Source of the DNA: Cognatazoarcus halotolerans
GTDB lineage: Bacteria > Pseudomonadota > Gammaproteobacteria > Burkholderiales > Rhodocyclaceae
Direction of reading: 5' to 3'
Assembly: GCF_009800965.1 (NCBI RefSeq)
Contig: NZ_WUAF01000007.1
Location: 124,001-188,000 of the forward strand
DNA length: 64,000 nucleotides
The notes beneath the pieces are model-generated. The model did not search any database and was not told where the DNA came from. It saw only the letters and a list, made by a program, of their open reading frames with translations. Shown here in pieces: positions 57,301 to 64,000 of the stretch. Both the position numbers and the translations under genes were made by a program. Each line of letters opens with the position of its first letter. Positions within the stretch are counted from its first letter, which is position 1.

Positions 57301-57513
57301 GTGCTGAAGAACCTCGCGCCGGTACTGCAGCCACTGCTCACCGCTACGGCCGATGCGGCCTGCTTCGCGACGCCGACCCCCGCCGTGGTGCCTTCGGTGG
57401 CGCCACCGGTATCTGCCGGAGGGGCGGCGGAGCCGATCGAGGGGACGCCGAACGACATCACACCACCGGCGCAGGACGAGGACCGGGACGCGGCGCCTGC
57501 CGCGCCGCGCTGA
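54316..57513 (+). CDS. PBP1-like transglycosylase/transpeptidase-domain protein
   Basis: 1065 residues. One membrane helix (about 10-35) precedes a GT51 transglycosylase domain (FIENRELFDERHPEHNPAIEW; GGGGSTLATQIEKY). A penicillin-binding transpeptidase domain follows, with the SxxK motif in LGSTAKLRTL (near 508), SxN in LRNSTNLVF and KTG in GGKTGTGDHRF (near 933). A proline- and alanine-rich tail ends the protein. It is longer than a typical PBP1a and has an insertion between the domains. It likely builds peptidoglycan in a specialised setting. The start is a TTG at 54316; an ATG 27 bp later lacks a ribosome site. Confidence 0.82.
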   Translation: MSTPAPTSGMSRWRFVLTLLAVLLVMAIAVLVAMVVEEMRSSRLQAHYLSRLAAELHYDVRPGISAHIRFPGEGPYDLRLGYSRLPAFIERATARGYTVSAQANISPRMEQIADRGLFLPYPEKTQAGLSLAGCGGVPIYSVAFPERVFASFDEVPWLMSESLLFIENRELFDERHPEHNPAIEWDRFGKAVVDRAWQMIDPDHDGGGGSTLATQIEKYRHSPEGRTTSGSEKLRQMASASIRAYMGGEDTRPERRRIVLEYLNTVPLSARAGFGEVNGMGDGLWAWYGRDLTEVSRLLADPEAGRIGAGAPATDQLAARALAYKQMLSLMIAQRRPSYYLGGSETALENLTDRHLRLLGELGVISPKLRDAALEVKLAFRRDNPAPRPVSFVTRKAATALRTSIAGLLGVPRLYDLDRIDLAAVSTLNAPVQSAVTDALLAIGDPDVARKSGLVEHRLFAPGDDPAKVLFSFTLFERVGDANLLRIQTDNLDAPFDINGGARLDLGSTAKLRTLISYLEVIAKVHERYADADRETLRAALDERRGPLASWTIEYLLGAKDKSLAAIMAAAMERHYSANPGETFFTGGGQHRFGNFDHREDGSAPTVKDALRNSTNLVFIRIMRDVVRHYMFETPGSSALVLEDSEDPRRKEYLERFADREGRLFTNRFYAKYRGKKPEEVEAILLQGVRPLSRRLATVYRSIHPDASFERFASFMRARMEGDDPSEESLRRLFDAYSIEQFNLADRGYIAGIHPLELWLATYLIAHPEADYRSMLDAGADARQSVYGWLFRTRHKNAQDIRIRSLLEVEAFLEIHRRWQRLGYPFDALTPSYATAIGSSGDRPSALAELIGIIQNKGVRLPVMRLQSLDFASGTPFETRLVQSPGKAERVLPEELTAVVRDALVGVAKNGTAKRIWGSFASAEGVPLDIGGKTGTGDHRFEVYGRGGRLVSSRVISRSATFVFLLGDRFFGVITAHVREPYAEKYGFTSALSVQVLKNLAPVLQPLLTATADAACFATPTPAVVPSVAPPVSAGGAAEPIEGTPNDITPPAQDEDRDAAPAAPR

Positions 57514-57544
57514 TCTGCTCCGGCCGGTCTGGCCGCCCGCGGGT

Positions 57545-57573
57545 TTGACATTTGCCGGTGTGCGCGCTAATTT
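57545..57573 (+). promoter_or_regulatory. sigma-70-type promoter for metX
   Basis: TTGACA (57545-57550) and TAATTT (57568-57573) are separated by exactly 17 bp, 9 bp ahead of the SAM-II aptamer. Transcription should begin around 57580. Confidence 0.65.
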
Positions 57574-57581
57574 TCGTCCCC

Positions 57582-57640
57582 TAAGCGCCGATTTGAGAAT
57601 CAGCTTGCGGGCGCTCAACAAATTCGGCTAAAGCGAGGGC
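57582..57640 (+). ncRNA. SAM-II riboswitch
   Basis: The plus strand has the SAM-II layout. A P1 stem is formed by GCGCC and GGCGC; the first is followed by GATTTGA and the second is preceded by GCTTGCG; the conserved 3' pseudoknot part contains AAATTCGGCTAAAGCGAGGG. These elements match the consensus of the class that senses S-adenosylmethionine before metA/metX genes. It is followed at once by a terminator hairpin and then metX, so SAM probably turns off metX-metW. The class was recognised by eye, without a covariance search. Confidence 0.75.
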
Positions 57641-57641
57641 A

Positions 57642-57679
57642 ACCCGGTCCGAGCGCATAGCCGACCGGGTTTTCCGTTT
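57642..57679 (+). terminator. intrinsic terminator in the metX leader
   Basis: ACCCGGTC pairs with GACCGGGT across a 13-nt loop and is followed by TTTCCGTTT. Lying between the riboswitch and metX, it can act as the expression platform. Confidence 0.7.
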
Positions 57680-57723
57680 CTTGGGTCGCTGCGCAGGCCG
57701 GCCTCTTTCGCGATGGATTCGAA

Positions 57724-58851
57724 ATGAAGCAATCCTCTTCGGTGGGCGTCGTCACCCCGCAGCGCGCGCGCTTCGAGGCGCCGCTGGAACTGCGCAGCGG
57801 CGGCGTCCTGCCTGGCTTCGAGCTGGTGTATGAAACCTACGGCACGCTGAACGCGGCGCGCAGCAATGCGGTGCTGGTTTGCCACGCCCTGTCCGGGTCC
57901 CACCATGTCGCGGGGGTGTATGCCGATCAACCCGGCAACATCGGCTGGTGGGACAACCTGATCGGCCCGGGCCGCCCGCTCGACACCGACAAGTTCTTCG
58001 TCATCGGGGTGAATAACCTGGGAGGCTGCTACGGCAGCACCGGGCCGGCTTCGATCAACGCCGCCACCGGCAAGCCCTGGGGCGCGGATTTCCCTTTCGT
58101 GACGGTCGAAGACTGGGTCGATACCCAGGCGCTGCTGGCCGACATGCTCGGCATCGAGCGCTTCGCCGCGGTGGTGGGCGGAAGTCTTGGCGGCATGCAG
58201 GCCTTGTCGTGGGCACTGCAGTACCCGGACCGCATCGGCCACGCGCTGGTGATCGCATCGGCGCCCAAGCTCACCGCTCAGAACATCGCCTTCAACGAAG
58301 TCGCGCGCCAGGCCATCCTCAAGGACCCGGAGTTCCATGGTGGCAATTACTACGAACACGGCGTGGTGCCGACCCGCGGCCTCGCGCTGGCGCGCATGGT
58401 CGGCCACATCACCTATCTCTCGGACGATGCGATGGCCGAGAAATTCGGCCGACAGCTGCGTCACGGCAAGCCGGTTTACAGCTATGACGTGGAGTTCGAG
58501 ATCGAGTCCTACCTGCGCTACCAGGGTGACAAGTTCGCCGGATTCTTCGACGCCAATACCTATCTGCTGACCACCAAGACGCTGGACTATTTCGATCCCG
58601 CCTTCGCTCACGGTGGTGACCTCACCCGGGCCTTGTCGGCGGCCACCGCGGAGTTCCTGGTGGTTTCCTTCACCACCGACTGGCGTTTCTCGCCGCAGCG
58701 CTCCAAGGAAATCGTGAATGCGCTGCTGCACAGTGACAAGCGGGTGAGCTACGCCGAGATCGATTCGGTCGCGGGCCACGACGCCTTCCTGCTCGACGAA
58801 CCCCTCTATCACGGGGTGCTTTCCGCCTACCTCGCCAACATCCGGGTGTGA
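57724..58851 (+). CDS. metX: homoserine O-acetyltransferase (MetX)
   Basis: 375 residues of the alpha/beta-hydrolase acyltransferase family. [15 protein letters not shown] opens the fold, [16 protein letters not shown] forms the oxyanion region, [12 protein letters not shown] contains the catalytic Ser near residue 152, and [16 protein letters not shown] gives the catalytic His; [15 protein letters not shown] precedes it. It activates homoserine for methionine synthesis. Whether it uses acetyl- or succinyl-CoA cannot be told reliably from sequence. It is in an operon with metW, under the SAM-II riboswitch. Confidence 0.93.
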   Translation: MKQSSSVGVVTPQRARFEAPLELRSGGVLPGFELVYETYGTLNAARSNAVLVCHALSGSHHVAGVYADQPGNIGWWDNLIGPGRPLDTDKFFVIGVNNLGGCYGSTGPASINAATGKPWGADFPFVTVEDWVDTQALLADMLGIERFAAVVGGSLGGMQALSWALQYPDRIGHALVIASAPKLTAQNIAFNEVARQAILKDPEFHGGNYYEHGVVPTRGLALARMVGHITYLSDDAMAEKFGRQLRHGKPVYSYDVEFEIESYLRYQGDKFAGFFDANTYLLTTKTLDYFDPAFAHGGDLTRALSAATAEFLVVSFTTDWRFSPQRSKEIVNALLHSDKRVSYAEIDSVAGHDAFLLDEPLYHGVLSAYLANIRV

Positions 58852-58853
58852 CC

Positions 58854-59441
58854 ATGAGCTATCAACGTTACGACTATGAAGTGATCGCCTCCTGGATCCA
58901 GCCCGGCGAGCGGGTGCTCGACCTGGGCTGCGGTGACGGTGGCCTGCTCAAGTATCTGCAGGACGTGCGTCAGGTGCGCGGCTACGGCGTAGAGAAGGAA
59001 ACCGAAAAGGTGATGGCGGCGATCGGCAACGGCATCAACGTGCTGCAGCTCGATCTGGAGCAGGGGCTTGCCGGCATCGAGGACGATTCCTTCGACCACG
59101 TCATCATGAGTCTCTCGCTGCAGGCCATGCACAACACCCAGCGCATTCTCGCGGAGATGCTGAGGGTCGGCCATGAGGCCGTGGTGAGCTTTCCGAACTT
59201 CGGTTACTGGCGTCACCGCCAGTCCATCCTGAACGGCCGCATGCCGGTCTCGGAGAGCCTGCCGCACCAGTGGTTCAACACCCCCAACGTGCGCTTCTTC
59301 ACCATTGCCGACTTCGAGGCGCTGTGCGAGCAGGAGGGCATCGTCATCCACGAGCAGCTGGCGCTGGACGACGGCAAGGTCATCCTTGAGGAGCCCAATT
59401 TCATGGCGAGCATGGCGGCCTACCGGTTGGGGCGCGGCTAA
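58854..59441 (+). CDS. metW: MetW methionine-biosynthesis protein
   Basis: 195 residues with a methyltransferase fold: VLDLGCGDGGLLKYLQ near residue 20, then FDHVIMSLSLQAMHNTQRILAEM and VVSFPNFGYWRHR, diagnostic of MetW. It partners MetX in homoserine acylation in many proteobacteria. The ATG at 58854 is 2 bp after the metX stop; a GTG at 58848 would overlap. Confidence 0.93.
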   Translation: MSYQRYDYEVIASWIQPGERVLDLGCGDGGLLKYLQDVRQVRGYGVEKETEKVMAAIGNGINVLQLDLEQGLAGIEDDSFDHVIMSLSLQAMHNTQRILAEMLRVGHEAVVSFPNFGYWRHRQSILNGRMPVSESLPHQWFNTPNVRFFTIADFEALCEQEGIVIHEQLALDDGKVILEEPNFMASMAAYRLGRG

Positions 59442-59491
59442 CCGCGGAGAAGGGCTGGCGGTTGCAGAGCGAGCCGACCGAATCGGGGCCG

Positions 59492-60823
59492 ATGCGGGAG
59501 CCGAGCGTGGGGAAGGGGGCGACCGTGTTTCCCGGCCATCGTTCGGTACTTCGCATCGCCCTGCCTGTGATGCTCTCCAACGTGTCGACGCCGCTGATCG
59601 GCGTGGTCGACACCGCGATCGTCGGGCGCATTCCCGATCCGGTCTACATCGGCGCAGTGGCGCTCGGCGCGCTGGTGTTCACGTTCGTCTTCTGGGCCTT
59701 CGGCTTCCTGCGCATGGGCACCACCGGGCTGACTGCCCAGGCGCTTGGCGCCGGCGACGGCGAGGAGCTGGCGGCGGGGTTGGGGCGGGCCTTGCTGATT
59801 GCGGCGGTGGTCGGTGGCGTGCTGATCGCCTTGCAGTGGCCGATACGGGAGATGGCTTTCGGGCTGATCGAGGGCAGCGAGCGGGTCGAAGCGCTGGCAC
59901 GCCGCTATTTCGACATCCGCATCTGGGCTGCCCCGGCCACGCTTGCCAATTATGCGTTGCTGGGCTGGTTCATCGGCCTGGGGCGCACCGATATCGGGCT
60001 GGTGCTGCAACTGGTGCTCAACATCGCCAACATTGCACTGGATGCGTGGTTTGTGCTGGGCCTTGGGCTGGACGTGCGTGGCGTGGCGATGGGCACGCTC
60101 TTTGCGGAGTATTTTGCGGCGTTGGTCGGCCTCGCCATGGCGATCCGCCACTTCCGGCTCCATGGCGTGCAAATGCGCCTCGCCCGGCTGCTTCTGGCGG
60201 ATCGGTTGCGGCGCACGCTGGCAGTCAACCGCGACATCATGATCCGCTCGCTGGCCTTGATCGTCGTTTTCGTGTGGTTCATGGCCGAGGGCGCACGGCG
60301 TGGCGATGTGACGCTTGCCGCCAACGCGGTGCTGATGCAGTTCGTGTCGATGAGCGCCTATTTTCTCGATGGTCTCGCCTTTGCCGCCGAGGCGATGGTG
60401 GGGCGGGCGCTCGGTGCGCGCGATCGCGCAGCGCTGACGGCCTCAGCCCGTCTTACGACGATCTGGGCCGCGGCGGTGGCATGCCTGGTCAGTGCGACGT
60501 ATTTCGTGCTTGGCCCATGGATCATTGACCTGCTGACCGCCGATCCGGCCACCCGGGAGGCGGCGCGGGCCTATCTGCCGTGGGCCGCGCTTGCTCCCCT
60601 GGCGGGGGTGTGGGCCTTTCAGCTCGACGGTATCTTCATCGGTGCAACCCGCAGCGTCGAGATGCGCAAGGCCATGCTGGTCTCGCTACTCGTCTTCATT
60701 GTTGCCTGGTGGTTGCTGCGTCCATGGGGCAATCACGGCCTGTGGGCGGCGCTTTATGTCAACTATCTGGCGCGTACGCTGGCGCTCGGCCGCTATTATC
60801 CGGCGCTGGTGCGCAGCGCGTGA
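59492..60823 (+). CDS. MATE-family multidrug/Na+ efflux transporter (DinF-like)
   Basis: 443 residues, twelve hydrophobic helices. MLSNVSTPLIGVVDTAIVGRI, FGFLRMGTTGLTAQALGAGDGEE and GLGRTDIGLVLQLVLNIANIALD are conserved in the DinF branch. Such proteins export cationic compounds using sodium or proton gradients. The start is ambiguous: ATG at 59492, or a TTG 30 bp upstream. Confidence 0.87.
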   Translation: MREPSVGKGATVFPGHRSVLRIALPVMLSNVSTPLIGVVDTAIVGRIPDPVYIGAVALGALVFTFVFWAFGFLRMGTTGLTAQALGAGDGEELAAGLGRALLIAAVVGGVLIALQWPIREMAFGLIEGSERVEALARRYFDIRIWAAPATLANYALLGWFIGLGRTDIGLVLQLVLNIANIALDAWFVLGLGLDVRGVAMGTLFAEYFAALVGLAMAIRHFRLHGVQMRLARLLLADRLRRTLAVNRDIMIRSLALIVVFVWFMAEGARRGDVTLAANAVLMQFVSMSAYFLDGLAFAAEAMVGRALGARDRAALTASARLTTIWAAAVACLVSATYFVLGPWIIDLLTADPATREAARAYLPWAALAPLAGVWAFQLDGIFIGATRSVEMRKAMLVSLLVFIVAWWLLRPWGNHGLWAALYVNYLARTLALGRYYPALVRSA

Positions 60824-60840
60824 GCCATATTCGGGCCGCG

Positions 60841-60880
60841 CGTCGAGGCTGCCCGAGATGCATCCGGGGCAGCCTCGACG
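60841..60880. terminator. bidirectional hairpin
   Basis: CGTCGAGGCTGCCC and its exact complement form a 14-bp stem with a 12-nt loop, between two convergent genes (MATE and the 105-residue hypothetical protein). Confidence 0.65.
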
Positions 60881-60895
60881 GTCCGTGGACAAGTT

Positions 60896-61213
60896 TCAGC
60901 CGACCACGAAACCGGCGACATCGACCTTGATCACCGGCCGCTCCAGGGCCGCCGCCGTCATTACCGCAAAGCGGCGCGCCCAGTCACTCTCGTCGCGAAA
61001 ATGCTGCTCGCCGCCGTACTTGGCGACGTTGAGGATCATGTCCAGCACCAGCACCTTGCCCATCGGGTTGGAGGGGGTGCATTCCAGATCCTCGAATTCC
61101 TTGGCCAGCCATTCGCGGGCCTGATTCTTGCCGATTCCCTCGGTATCGTGGGCGGAGAGATTGAATTCGTATTCCCGTTCGCCGCCGAACGAGACGATGA
61201 TGTGGTGGCTCAT
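60896..61213 (-). CDS. conserved hypothetical protein, 105 residues
   Basis: A small soluble protein starting MSHHIIVSFGGEREYEFNL, with a helical middle (KNQAREWLAKEFEDLE) and a conserved-looking LVLDMILNVAKYGGEQHF. GGAGGGAC lies just ahead of the ATG. No family is recognised. It ends at the strong hairpin shared with the MATE gene. Confidence 0.6.
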   Translation of the reverse strand: MSHHIIVSFGGEREYEFNLSAHDTEGIGKNQAREWLAKEFEDLECTPSNPMGKVLVLDMILNVAKYGGEQHFRDESDWARRFAVMTAAALERPVIKVDVAGFVVG

Positions 61214-61364
61214 GAAGGGTGTCCCTCCTCGTCTGAATTTTCTGGTAGCGGCATTCTTGTTGCTCGTCCCCGATGACGCAAGGAAAGTATCGAATTGTGT
61301 TTACCGGCGATGAATTGCCTGTCCGCATCGGTCCTGGACGCATCGCCGACCCAGATCCGCGATA

Positions 61365-62690
61365 ATGGTTGCCCCTGCTCTTCCGGCTGTCCTTTCCGTG
61401 CCCCAGATGTTTGCGCCCGCCTGGCTGCTCGCCTTGCTCAACCGCCGGATGCTGGTGTGCATCTTCACCGGTTTCGCCTCGGGTTTGCCGCTCTACCTGC
61501 TCCTCAACCTGGTGCCGGCCTGGCTCAAGACCGAAGGCCTGAGCCTGAAGGCGATCGGTGCCTTTGCACTGATCCAGTTTCCCTACACCTGGAAGTTCCT
61601 GTGGGCACCGCTGCTGGATCGCTTCGGCATCCTGCCGTTGATGGGGCGCCGGCGCAGCTGGATGCTGGTGACGCAGCTCGGCCTGCTGGCGGCGATCGCC
61701 TGGCTGGGGCGCCTGTCACCGGCCGAGCACTTGCCTACGGTGGTCGCGCTAACCGCGGCCATTGCCTTGCTCTCCGCGACGCTTGACATTGCCCTCGACG
61801 CATTCCGCCGCGAGCTGCTGCCCGATGCGGAGCTGGGCCTCGGCAATGCGATTCATGTCAATGCCTACCGCATCGCCGGGCTGGTGCCGGGTTCGCTGTC
61901 GCTGATCCTCGCCGATCATCTGCCGTGGCAACAGGTGTTCCTGATCACCGCCCTGTTCATGGTGCCGGGGGTGGTGATGACGATGATGGTGAAGGAGCCG
62001 CTGGTGGCAACCGGCACGCCGCGGACGCTGCGTGCCGCGGTGATCGAGCCCTTCCGGGAATTCTTCGGCCGCCACGGCGTGAAGTCGGCGCTGCTGGTGC
62101 TGGCCTTCATCTTCTTCTACAAGCTCGGCGATTCGCTGTGCACCGCGCTGGCCACGCCCTTCTACCTCGACATGGGCTACAGCAAGACCGAGATCGGCAT
62201 CATCGCCAAGAACGCCGGACTCTGGCCGATGGTCATCGGCGGCATCGTCGGCGGCATCTGGATGGTCAAGCTGGGCATCAACCGGGCCTTGTGGCTGTTC
62301 GGCGTGGTGCAGCTGGTGACCATCCTCGGTTTCGTGTGGCTGTCCTGGCTGGGGCCGGCGCCCTCCGACGCCGGCCGGCTGGCGGTGCTGGCCACGGTGA
62401 TCGCCGGCGAGGCAATCGGCGCCGGCCTCGGTACCACCGCCTTTGTCGCTTACATGGCGCGCACCACCCATCCCGCCTACACTGCGACCCAACTCGCCCT
62501 GTTCACCAGCCTGATGGCGGTGCCGCGCACCTTCATCAACGCTTCGGCGGGCTGGCTGGTCGAGTCGCTGGGCTGGAACCACTTCTTCTGGCTATGTTTC
62601 GTAATGGCGTTTCCCGGGATGCTGCTGCTGCTCAAGGCCGCGCCCTGGAATGCCTCGCCCGAGCCCATTGCCCAACCCGCAAGTCCATGA
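61365..62690 (+). CDS. ampG: AmpG-like muropeptide permease (MFS)
   Basis: 441 residues, about twelve membrane helices. CIFTGFASGLPLYLLLNLVPAWL near residue 32, KFLWAPLLDRFG near 72, TLDIALDAFRRELLPD near 140 and LGTTAFVAYMARTTHPAYTATQLALFTSLMAVPRTF-type text in the second half are AmpG hallmarks. It imports anhydro-muropeptides for cell-wall recycling. ATG 61365 is used; another lies at 61407. It overlaps the next gene by ATGA. Confidence 0.88.
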   Translation: MVAPALPAVLSVPQMFAPAWLLALLNRRMLVCIFTGFASGLPLYLLLNLVPAWLKTEGLSLKAIGAFALIQFPYTWKFLWAPLLDRFGILPLMGRRRSWMLVTQLGLLAAIAWLGRLSPAEHLPTVVALTAAIALLSATLDIALDAFRRELLPDAELGLGNAIHVNAYRIAGLVPGSLSLILADHLPWQQVFLITALFMVPGVVMTMMVKEPLVATGTPRTLRAAVIEPFREFFGRHGVKSALLVLAFIFFYKLGDSLCTALATPFYLDMGYSKTEIGIIAKNAGLWPMVIGGIVGGIWMVKLGINRALWLFGVVQLVTILGFVWLSWLGPAPSDAGRLAVLATVIAGEAIGAGLGTTAFVAYMARTTHPAYTATQLALFTSLMAVPRTFINASAGWLVESLGWNHFFWLCFVMAFPGMLLLLKAAPWNASPEPIAQPASP

Positions 62691-63430
62691 CGCCGATGAA
62701 ACCCGATCCACTTCTTGCAGATGCGCTCGTCGAGGCCGCCCGTAACTTGAATGCAGCCGTCGATTCGATGCGCTTTGCCGCGCCGGTGAGCCATGTCTAT
62801 AACCCGCTCGACTATGCCTGGGCGCCCAACGAGCTTTACCTTCGGCGTTACGGCGCGAGCCGCAAGCGGGTGATCTTCGTCGGCATGAACCCGGGCCCCT
62901 TCGGCATGGTGCAGACCGGTGTGCCGTTCGGCGAAATCGACACGGTGCGCGACTGGCTGGGCCTCGAGGCGGAGGTAGGCCGGCCTGTCACGGAAAATCC
63001 GAAACGGCCGATCGAGGGCTTCGACTGCACCCGCTCCGAAGTCAGCGGGCGACGCCTGTGGGGCTTGTTTCGCGAGCGCTTCGGCAGCCCGGAGGCTTTC
63101 TTCGCGGAGCATTACGTCGCCAACTACTGCCCGCTGGCGTTCTTCGACGGTGGCCGCAACCTGACCCCCGACAAACTGCCGGTGGCCGAATCCGCACCGC
63201 TCGAAGCCGCCTGCGACGCTCATCTGCGCCGCGTGGTCGAGCTGCTCGAACCGGAGTGGGTGATCGGTGTCGGCGTATGGGCCGAGGGCCGCGCACGTGC
63301 CGCACTTGCCGGCACGCCGGTGCAGTTCGGCCGCGTGCTACACCCGAGCCCGGCCAGCCCGGCCGCGAACCGCGGCTGGAGTCCGGCGGCGACGAAGCAG
63401 CTGCTGGAACAGGGCGTGTGGGCGGCCTGA
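62687..63430 (+). CDS. SMUG1-type single-strand-selective uracil-DNA glycosylase
   Basis: 247 residues. FVGMNPGPFGMVQTGVPFGE near residue 65 is the catalytic motif of SMUG1-class uracil-DNA glycosylases; NYCPLAFFD and VLHPSPASPAANRGW (His-Pro-Ser motif) complete the active site. It excises uracil from DNA. The ATG at 62687 overlaps the stop of ampG. Confidence 0.9.
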   Translation: MTPMKPDPLLADALVEAARNLNAAVDSMRFAAPVSHVYNPLDYAWAPNELYLRRYGASRKRVIFVGMNPGPFGMVQTGVPFGEIDTVRDWLGLEAEVGRPVTENPKRPIEGFDCTRSEVSGRRLWGLFRERFGSPEAFFAEHYVANYCPLAFFDGGRNLTPDKLPVAESAPLEAACDAHLRRVVELLEPEWVIGVGVWAEGRARAALAGTPVQFGRVLHPSPASPAANRGWSPAATKQLLEQGVWAA

Positions 63431-63479
63431 ACTGACCTGGAGCATGACCAAAGCCGGCTATCGCACGGCCCGCCGTTGA

Positions 63480-64000
63480 CTATGGCTGCACGTATTTTGG
63501 CGAGCGCGGGCCGTAGAGAATGCCGTTGGGCATCCCGGCACTCAGCAGTCGGGTCGTTGCGACGCCGGCGACGACGTGGCCCTGATCGGTAATCGAGGCC
63601 ATGATCTGGTTGACGACGGCTTTTACCAGCAGCCCGACCAGGCCGCCGCTGTTGTTGCCGCCTTCGTCGCTGGCCGCACTCGCCGTGCCAGCCCACAGCA
63701 GCGCGCCGGTCTTCAGGTCGATGAGCCTGGCGTTTGCGGACACGAAGGTCTGGCTGGCAATGATCGCGTAGGTGGTGCCGTACTTCGTGACGTCGATGTA
63801 CAGCCCCGCGTCTGCGCCGAAGATTTCCCGCAGTCTGGCCGGCGCCACCGCGTGAATGTCACTGGGTGTGGTCAGGCCGTTTTCGCGAAAGGTCTGCTCC
63901 ACCAGGGCCACCGGCAGGACGTAGTAGCCCGATTCGGCCAGCGGCATGGTGGCATGGGACATGACGCTGATTCCGGCATTCACGTCCGGAGACTCGTTGA
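63480..64000 (-). CDS. DUF799 (GNA1162-type) lipoprotein, N-terminus outside window
   Basis: The open frame continues past an internal Met at 63983 to the window edge. Visible features are ESPDVNAGISVMSHATMPLAESGYYVLPVALVE-type text (the family's start of the mature region), IDVTKYGTTYAIIASQTFVSANARLIDLKTG, and a Gly/Asn-rich segment near SDEGGNNSGG. DUF799 lipoproteins are often encoded with CsgG-like and DUF4810 lipoproteins in an outer-membrane-associated complex; those genes would lie beyond 64000. The signal peptide and lipobox are outside the window. Confidence 0.8.
   Translation of the reverse strand, partial: NESPDVNAGISVMSHATMPLAESGYYVLPVALVEQTFRENGLTTPSDIHAVAPARLREIFGADAGLYIDVTKYGTTYAIIASQTFVSANARLIDLKTGALLWAGTASAASDEGGNNSGGLVGLLVKAVVNQIMASITDQGHVVAGVATTRLLSAGMPNGILYGPRSPKYVQP

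Overview
The window looks like the chromosome of a high-GC betaproteobacterium, most likely a Rhodocyclales/Zoogloeaceae relative (Azoarcus, Thauera or Aromatoleum type). This is inferred from gene content: the Acidithiobacillus-type glutamate-cysteine ligase next to gshB, a single-chain NifJ with a dihydroorotate-dehydrogenase-like partner, the metX-metW pair, a proton P-type ATPase coupled to a PhaC-like hydrolase, and a SMUG1-type uracil-DNA glycosylase. No rRNA, tRNA or CRISPR array was found.

Layout. 1-12.2 kb is ordinary chromosome: a LysR regulator (runs off the left edge), a run of small oxidoreductases and hydrolases, nifJ plus a DHOD-like gene, an RluA pseudouridine synthase and, at the end, a two-domain TIR-like protein that may be a defence gene. 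12.4-19.8 kb is a mobile-element pile-up: a gutted group II intron, an IS5-like element split by an IS1111-type element, an IS630 element and an IS1634 element. Most ends and target duplications can be read directly.

20-35.7 kb is the striking part. It is a tightly overlapping plus-strand operon encoding a full-length alanyl-tRNA synthetase of unusual type, a DUF6282-like protein, a DegT-type aminotransferase, a cobalamin-type radical SAM enzyme with a C-terminal PqqD-like (RiPP-recognition-like) domain, a TobZ/NodU-type carbamoyltransferase, a second B12-type radical SAM enzyme, a NUDIX-methyltransferase fusion, a methyltransferase, a SPASM-like radical SAM enzyme and an Nfu-type Fe-S carrier. 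Just upstream is a 42-50 residue open frame with good Shine-Dalgarno sequences. Convergent to the operon are a caspase/gingipain-like protein and a 59-residue peptide gene. I read this as an undescribed biosynthetic island, peptide-based or an alanylated/carbamoylated small molecule. It has no NRPS, PKS or transporter.

35.7-37 kb is degraded DNA with a possible transposase remnant. 37-64 kb returns to core chromosome: a MarR/tautomerase pair with matching candidate operators, an ectoine-type aspartokinase, a PhaC-like hydrolase and proton ATPase, lrgAB, a HAD dehalogenase, an orphan DNA methylase, gshA-gshB, a GGDEF-EAL protein, apbE, a large PBP1-like protein, a SAM-II riboswitch with terminator before metX-metW, a MATE transporter, ampG with a uracil-DNA glycosylase, and a DUF799 lipoprotein that runs off the right edge.
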